Below are positions 11,141-15,033 of a stretch of 15,033 nt of DNA, piece after piece. A model generated the notes under the pieces. The model was not told the origin of the DNA and did no database searches. It was given only the letters and a program-made list of their open reading frames with translations. The stretch comes from CBHWET01 sp966112985 (GTDB taxonomy: Bacteria > Verrucomicrobiota > Verrucomicrobiia > Limisphaerales > JACDHS01). The stretch is taken from contig CBHWET010000085.1 in the NCBI GenBank assembly GCA_966112985.1, positions 1 to 15,033 of the forward strand. The letters run 5' to 3'. How positions within the stretch are numbered: the stretch's first letter is position 1; each line of letters begins with the position of its first letter. A program made the translations under genes and the position numbers.

Positions 11141-12508
11141 TTACCGAATCCTCGCGCTGACATTAGTTGTAGAACTGTCATCGCCGATCGTCACCGTTAC
11201 CGGCACAGGATTCGCAATTGTGGAAAGATCCACTCCCTGACCAGTGATCTGAAATGTATACGAATTGCCTCCCTGGGGAATAAAACTGCTGGTGAGCCGA
11301 ACCCCGTTAATCGTGCCGAAAAAGAACTGCCCCCGCATGAAAAAGCCTGCCGGAATTGTCACCGAATAATTGCCGACGACCACGTTGACAGCATCGGTCG
11401 TCAGATCAATACCGTTGCTATCGGCGCCGAGCGTGAAACTCGTAACTAACGTAAACGTGTCATCGTTTGCGAATGGCCCTGTTTGCACCGCGAGCCGTGT
11501 ATTGGAAGTTTCGAATGGCGTCGTTGTAGGACCTGTTGGCGGGACCGCTACGGAAATAGCGTTCGTGAATTGGTTGTTTAGAATAGAGGCATCACCCGTC
11601 GAGGGATCAATCAGGAAAACCGTATTCGCATTATCGCTAACAAGAATTCCCGATGTCGAAACAGCGATGGAAGTCGCCGAACGTTGTGGCCATGCAGTAG
11701 CGCCCGATGTAAGGAGTGTTCGAAAACCAGTGGAGCGATCGATGGCCAGCAAATCCGTTCCCGTTACGAAGGCTCGCGATCCATCGATCGCGATACTCGG
11801 CCCACCAACACTCAATGCTCCTTGAGCGGCATCATTGAAATCAGTCAGCAAGATTCGCTGACCGGTCGTTAGATCAACACGGAACACCCCTCCGCGATCC
11901 AACGCATCACTACGGAAATGATGAACAAAGACAAGGGCTTGTGCTGGAGACTCCAAAGCGATCCCCAGAGGCCAAAATGCGATTGGCCCTTGATTCGCAT
12001 CAGTAAAGTCGCTGACCAGCGTGCGTCCGCCAGTCGTCGGATCAAGGCGCAGCAGCAACCCACTTGCACTGGAGATTCCGTTCGTTGTGAAACCGCGCAT
12101 GTCCGTCACAAGGATCTGGCCACTGGCTTCGACCGCAACACCCTGAAACACGCCAACAACGGTCACCCCCGGGGGAGTGGAAGGCAAGCCACCATCACCG
12201 AGAAGCGCGCGTTGGCCTGTCGCAAGGTCTACTCGAACGACGCGGCCCAGGCCGGTTACGAGGGCGGTGTTTGTCGATTCAACAACGACGCTAAACGCTC
12301 CCGGCAAATCAATACCTTCGCTACGATTGCCGAAATCTGTAATGAGCGTTCGATTAGCGTTTGTCAGATCAACGCTGAAAAGCGCCGGGGATTGCAATGT
12401 GCCGCCCGCGCGATCCAGAACCAAAGCATTGGTCTGGGCGACGGATGACGAGGTGAATAAAGTGGCTCCAACCAACAATGCGAAAAGAAAGCCAATCAAT
12501 CTCTCCAT
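11141..12508 (-). CDS. Secreted beta-propeller-like protein with C-terminal beta-sandwich domain
   Basis: I do not recognise a specific function. Reading from the ATG at 12508 gives 455 residues; a longer in-frame extension to 12616 is possible, but AGGAGGA at 12512-12518 places the start here. Residues 1-25 are a signal peptide ending SSVAQ-TN. Residues about 26-335 contain six copies of a loop of the form (V/I/L)D-x-x-T/N-G-x-R-x-L(L/I), near 46, 93, 155, 211, 256 and 300. The spacing of 44-62 residues fits blades of an NHL/SMP-30-like propeller. Residues about 336-455 form a beta-rich domain (SVTIPAGFF, GTINGVRL, NSYTFQITGQG, VTVTIGDDSSTT) of a type I associate with exported proteins of Acidobacteriota and Verrucomicrobiota. 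No catalytic motif is evident, so binding or an extracellular structural role is likely. Confidence 0.8.
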   Translation of the reverse strand: MERLIGFLFALLVGATLFTSSSVAQTNALVLDRAGGTLQSPALFSVDLTNANRTLITDFGNRSEGIDLPGAFSVVVESTNTALVTGLGRVVRVDLATGQRALLGDGGLPSTPPGVTVVGVFQGVAVEASGQILVTDMRGFTTNGISSASGLLLRLDPTTGGRTLVSDFTDANQGPIAFWPLGIALESPAQALVFVHHFRSDALDRGGVFRVDLTTGQRILLTDFNDAAQGALSVGGPSIAIDGSRAFVTGTDLLAIDRSTGFRTLLTSGATAWPQRSATSIAVSTSGILVSDNANTVFLIDPSTGDASILNNQFTNAISVAVPPTGPTTTPFETSNTRLAVQTGPFANDDTFTLVTSFTLGADSNGIDLTTDAVNVVVGNYSVTIPAGFFMRGQFFFGTINGVRLTSSFIPQGGNSYTFQITGQGVDLSTIANPVPVTVTIGDDSSTTNVSARIR

Positions 12509-12511
12509 AAC

Positions 12512-12518
12512 TCCTCCT
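12512..12518 (-). promoter_or_regulatory. Strong ribosome binding site deciding the propeller-protein start
   Basis: AGGAGGA, three bases before the ATG at 12508, is the clearest Shine-Dalgarno sequence in the window. It argues against the 36-residue upstream extension, which would put a charged segment before the signal peptide. Confidence 0.8.
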
Positions 12519-12558
12519 GGTGAATGTTCACCATCGTCTGGAAAAACGCCTCGTGCAA

Positions 12559-12587
12559 AAAATATGTCCGATTTTTTTTCCGGACAA
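12559..12587 (-). promoter_or_regulatory. Promoter for the propeller-protein gene with overlapping inverted repeat
   Basis: On the minus strand TTGTCC (12587-12582) and TATTTT (12564-12559) are separated by exactly 17 bp, predicting a start near 12552 and a leader of about 44 nt. An inverted repeat TGTCCG (12565-12570) / CGGACA (12581-12586), with a T-rich 10-bp centre, covers the -35 box and spacer, a good position for an operator. Confidence 0.45.
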
Positions 12588-12655
12588 TACAGAGGTGCGG
12601 CAATGCGCAACGACATTGACGATCTTCGAGCGGCTTGTTGAAGTCGTCGTTACCC

Positions 12656-13945
12656 ATGCGAAAGGTGTTTCTTAATTCCGCCGCTCTGCTTTCAATCTTT
12701 GGCTCGTTGTTACTGTCCGCCCCAGGCTTCGGGGCTGATCATTCAACGCTGCGCTGCTGCGACATCACCAAGTCCGAGTTCTTTCCCATTCTTCCCTGGG
12801 ATGCATTGCATGGCTTGCGCAATGAAGTATCGAAGCGGCCGGAGAATGGCCTGCAAAGCATTGCCGATTGTAACTTTAATATGGCCGGATTCGTGCGCCG
12901 GGAAGATTTGAATGATTGCAAGAAGCTCGGACTCGGCGGTCTTTATTTTCCTTACACGCGAGAATTCAACCACCATTCATGGAGCAAACTTTCACCTGCA
13001 GAAATCGATGCAAAGATTAAACAATTCGTTCACGACGCCGGGAAGAATCCAGCATTGGTTGGCTTTTTCATCACCGATGAACCCGGCGTAAAAGATTTTC
13101 CTGCACTGGCCGCCGCCGTCGCCGCGGTGAAAAAATACGCTCCCGGCAAGCTGGCCTACATCAATTTGTTTCCGAATTACGCGACGATTGGCGCACCGGA
13201 TAAATCGCAACTTGGAACGGAAGATTACGCTGCATACCTGGAACGATTTATCAACGAAGTACACCCGCAGGCAATCAGTTACGACAATTACATGGTGGAG
13301 ATGTCGATGGACCTGACGAATACGCAAAAAGCAGCAAGTTATTTCGATAACCTGCTGGAAGTACGTCGCGTCGCGCAGAAGTATAATTTGCCATATCTGA
13401 ACATTGTTACGGCCAATCAAATCAGACCGTATTCGACGCCGCCATCTCCCGCGAATCTCTTGTTTCAGGCATATACGACGCTCGCCGCCGGATACCGCGG
13501 AGTGACGTGGTACACTTATTTCGAGCGTGGTTATCATTACGCACCGATTGATGGCCAAGGAAAGAAAACCCAGACGTGGTTTTATTTGCGAGAGGTTAAC
13601 CGACAGATCGCGACACTCGCGCCGATCCTGAGCAAACTTCAATCAACAGGCGTTTATTTCAGCAAGCCGCCGTATCCAAAGTTGCCGACTTTACCTGGAA
13701 AACTCATTGAGAACGTGGTGTGCGACTCACCGTTGATGGTTGGCGAGTTCGAAGATGCCCAGAGAAATAGCTACGCGATGATTGTTAACCTCAGCCTTGA
13801 ACGATCTACGAAGTTCACGATCGCGACGAAACCTGGACAGAAGATTAGACTCCTTTCCAGTGCTGATGCGACGATCTCCGCAGAGGATCAAAATGGACGG
13901 TGGCTCGCTGCAGGGGAAGGCGTGTTAATGAAGATAACGAAATAA
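12656..13945 (+). CDS. Secreted glycoside-hydrolase-like TIM-barrel protein
   Basis: A 429-residue exported protein. Residues 1-27 form a signal peptide (RK, hydrophobic core, GFGA-DH). The body resembles clan GH-A-like barrel proteins known to me mainly as uncharacterised: GLYFPYT, then PALVGFFITDEPGVKDFPAL with Glu142, then KLAYINLFPNYA, ISYDNY with Asp210, YLNIVTANQIRPY, and GVTWYTYFERG with Glu290. Glu142, after a beta-strand, sits where the acid/base usually lies, and Glu290 is a candidate nucleophile. That assignment is inference. Residues about 340-429 look like a beta-rich C-terminal domain. The substrate is unknown, but polysaccharide breakdown in the periplasm or outside the cell is likely. 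An in-frame TTG at 12635 is a poorer start because it places seven residues before the signal peptide. It is divergent from the propeller gene, with no strong ribosome site. Confidence 0.75.
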   Translation: MRKVFLNSAALLSIFGSLLLSAPGFGADHSTLRCCDITKSEFFPILPWDALHGLRNEVSKRPENGLQSIADCNFNMAGFVRREDLNDCKKLGLGGLYFPYTREFNHHSWSKLSPAEIDAKIKQFVHDAGKNPALVGFFITDEPGVKDFPALAAAVAAVKKYAPGKLAYINLFPNYATIGAPDKSQLGTEDYAAYLERFINEVHPQAISYDNYMVEMSMDLTNTQKAASYFDNLLEVRRVAQKYNLPYLNIVTANQIRPYSTPPSPANLLFQAYTTLAAGYRGVTWYTYFERGYHYAPIDGQGKKTQTWFYLREVNRQIATLAPILSKLQSTGVYFSKPPYPKLPTLPGKLIENVVCDSPLMVGEFEDAQRNSYAMIVNLSLERSTKFTIATKPGQKIRLLSSADATISAEDQNGRWLAAGEGVLMKITK

Positions 13946-13948
13946 ACG

Positions 13949-14506
13949 TTAGTGCGCCGTTTTGCCCTGCCGCATCAGTTCATAGTGAAACAGTGCGACG
14001 GCAACAAGGGAATGGCGGATTCTGCCTGAGGCAACGAGATGCGGGATTTCAGAAATCGGGACAAGCTTGGTGACTAAATCCTCGCTGTGATCGAACTCGC
14101 ACGGATGTCTACACTCACAATTCTCGATGAACACCGTGTAACACGTGTTGCTCATGATGGCTGGATTCGGGAAAACTCTACCGATCACACGCGCACTGGT
14201 CCCTTCGTATCCCGTTTCCTCGCGTAATTCGCGGGCTCCGGTGAATTCGGGCGACGCATCTTCCTTGTCCATCATGCCGCCGGGGATTTCGAGCTCGATC
14301 GTATCGCTGCCATGGCGGTATTGTTCGACCATGACGAGCTGGCGATCGGAGGTGACGGCGATGACATTTACCCAGTTAACGCAATCGATGACGAAAAAAT
14401 CGTGTTCTTTGCCGGTGCGCGGCGACTGCTTTATGTCAGAACGGATAGTGAAGATCCGATAATCCCCCAATTGCTTGGACCGCAACTTTTTCCACGGCTC
14501 GATCAT
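13949..14506 (-). CDS. NUDIX hydrolase, ADP-ribose pyrophosphatase-like
   Basis: A 185-residue cytoplasmic NUDIX enzyme, probably cleaving ADP-ribose or another nucleoside diphosphate sugar into two phosphate products. The region before the box (VNVIAVTSDRQLVMVEQYRHG, then ELEIPGG at 71-77) is the pattern of the ADP-ribose pyrophosphatase group. The NUDIX box follows, with RELREETGY at 92-100 holding the metal-binding glutamates. Compared with the canonical GX5EX7REUXEEXGU, the first acidic position is Asp83 and the stretch before RE is one residue longer. The gene is downstream of ku on the same strand, 57 bp away, and convergent with the glycosidase-like gene with 3 bp between stop codons. 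Substrate choice cannot be read from sequence. Confidence 0.9.
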   Translation of the reverse strand: MIEPWKKLRSKQLGDYRIFTIRSDIKQSPRTGKEHDFFVIDCVNWVNVIAVTSDRQLVMVEQYRHGSDTIELEIPGGMMDKEDASPEFTGARELREETGYEGTSARVIGRVFPNPAIMSNTCYTVFIENCECRHPCEFDHSEDLVTKLVPISEIPHLVASGRIRHSLVAVALFHYELMRQGKTAH

Positions 14507-14518
14507 GCGAATGAATGC

Positions 14519-14546
14519 AGATTGAAAGACCGTGCAAAAATGTCAA
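14519..14546 (-). promoter_or_regulatory. Possible promoter for the NUDIX gene
   Basis: TTGACA (minus strand 14546-14541), a perfect -35 box, is followed after 16 bp by CAATCT (14524-14519), a weak -10. Transcription would start near 14512, leaving about 6 nt before the ATG at 14506, again without a Shine-Dalgarno sequence. Read-through from ku is the alternative. Confidence 0.3.
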
Positions 14547-14563
14547 TTCCGATAAGACGGTAG

Positions 14564-15033
14564 CTAAGCTGCTTTCCTGGATTTCGCCTTGTGGGCCTTC
14601 TTTGGTTTTGCGTGTTTTCCAGCCTGATTGAGACTTTCCTGCAACAGGGAGGCAATATCGACAACCTTCGTCGCTTTCGGGGCTTTCGCTTTTTTCTCAG
14701 GCAGCTTCCCACCTGAGGAAACTTTCTCTTCAATTAGTTTTACAAGCGCTTCCCGGTATTCGTCTTTATATTTCTCCGGTTCCCATTTGTCGCTCATTTG
14801 GTCAATGAGAGACTCCGCCATGGCCAATTCTTTCTTACCAACATCCACATCCGGTAGCTTTAGTTCTCCCGCATCCGCCAATTCTTCAGCAAAATGCATC
14901 AACTCAAGGACCAGCGCTCTGCCACGCGGTTTGACTGCCGCCAGATGTTCCCGCGTCTTAATGACGACTTTGGCAATACCCACCTTTCCGGACCGTTCCA
15001 AAGCCTCACGCAAGAGAGCATAGGCTTTGTCGC
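14564..15033 (-). CDS. ku: Ku protein of bacterial non-homologous end joining (C-terminal part)
   Basis: Bacterial Ku forms a homodimeric ring that threads onto broken DNA ends and recruits the LigD ligase. The window holds about the last 155 residues; the N-terminal part lies beyond position 15033. The visible sequence begins DKAYALLREALERSGKVGIA and continues with KTREHLAAVKPRGRALVLELMHFAEE, which is highly typical of the Ku core. Then follow a helical segment (SLIDQMSDKWEPEKYKDEYR) and a linker. The lysine-rich tail (PKKAHKAKSRKAA), about 20 residues, resembles the basic extensions that bind DNA in other bacterial Ku proteins. The reading frame is open to the edge, so the TTG at 15013 is an internal leucine codon, not a start. 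No ligD is seen. Confidence 0.95.
   Translation of the reverse strand, partial: DKAYALLREALERSGKVGIAKVVIKTREHLAAVKPRGRALVLELMHFAEELADAGELKLPDVDVGKKELAMAESLIDQMSDKWEPEKYKDEYREALVKLIEEKVSSGGKLPEKKAKAPKATKVVDIASLLQESLNQAGKHAKPKKAHKAKSRKAA

Noticed and set aside
11123..11141. Bidirectional terminator between the beta-CASP and propeller genes
   Set aside because: Only a 5-bp stem with a G-T pair can be drawn and there is no T-run.
9752..15033. Functional end-joining module pairing the beta-CASP nuclease with Ku (Artemis-like)
   Set aside because: The nuclease motifs fit the RNA-type group better, and three unrelated genes in mixed orientations lie between them.

Overview
The window most resembles a chromosomal segment of a Gram-negative soil or freshwater bacterium, probably Verrucomicrobiota (a Pedosphaera/Limisphaera-like lineage is my best guess, from memory and unverified; Acidobacteriota is the main alternative). 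The outer-membrane genes (a SurA-type chaperone and an LptF/LptG permease) show a double membrane. A secreted beta-propeller protein with a C-terminal beta-sandwich, a secreted barrel-type glycosidase-like protein, ACT-domain threonine ammonia-lyase and bacterial Ku all fit such a lineage. Base composition looks even across the genes, and I see no transposase, integrase, phage gene, tRNA, rRNA or CRISPR array.

Layout. Positions 1-~490 hold no gene but a degenerate tandem array with a strict 41-bp period. A promoter follows at about 551-588. A plus-strand cluster then carries a SurA-like parvulin foldase (600-1562), pdxA (1595-2587) and an LptF/LptG-family permease (2633-3733). It meets the full-length cobalamin-dependent methionine synthase metH (3730-7635, minus) tail to tail with overlapping stop codons. 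A 124-bp divergent gap with an operator-like palindrome separates metH from an ACT-domain threonine ammonia-lyase (7760-8986, plus), which ends in a perfect 10-bp hairpin. A 765-bp gene-free region (8987-9751) contains a second, well-preserved 41-bp array of six units (9351-9596). Then come a beta-CASP metallo-beta-lactamase nuclease (9752-11125, plus), a secreted beta-propeller protein (11141-12508, minus), a secreted glycoside-hydrolase-like protein (12656-13945, plus), a NUDIX hydrolase (13949-14506, minus) and the C-terminal part of a Ku protein (14564 to the window edge, minus).

How the genes fit together. The first three plus-strand genes join envelope biogenesis (outer-membrane protein folding, lipopolysaccharide export) with pyridoxal phosphate synthesis. 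The surA-pdxA pair matches the order known from Proteobacteria. metH and threonine ammonia-lyase both belong to aspartate-family amino-acid metabolism, and the latter needs the PLP that PdxA helps make. The two secreted proteins are divergent across about 150 bp. Ku points to non-homologous end joining, with its ligase presumably outside the window.

The most unusual content is non-coding. Two gene-free regions about 9 kb apart hold arrays with different sequences but the same 41-bp period. In the better-preserved array each unit carries two palindromes whose centres alternate exactly every 20.5 bp, close to two turns of B-DNA. Most departures from perfect symmetry there are G-T changes that would still pair in a plus-strand RNA. 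This looks like a structural repeat family selected for symmetry and phasing rather than sequence; I do not recognise it.
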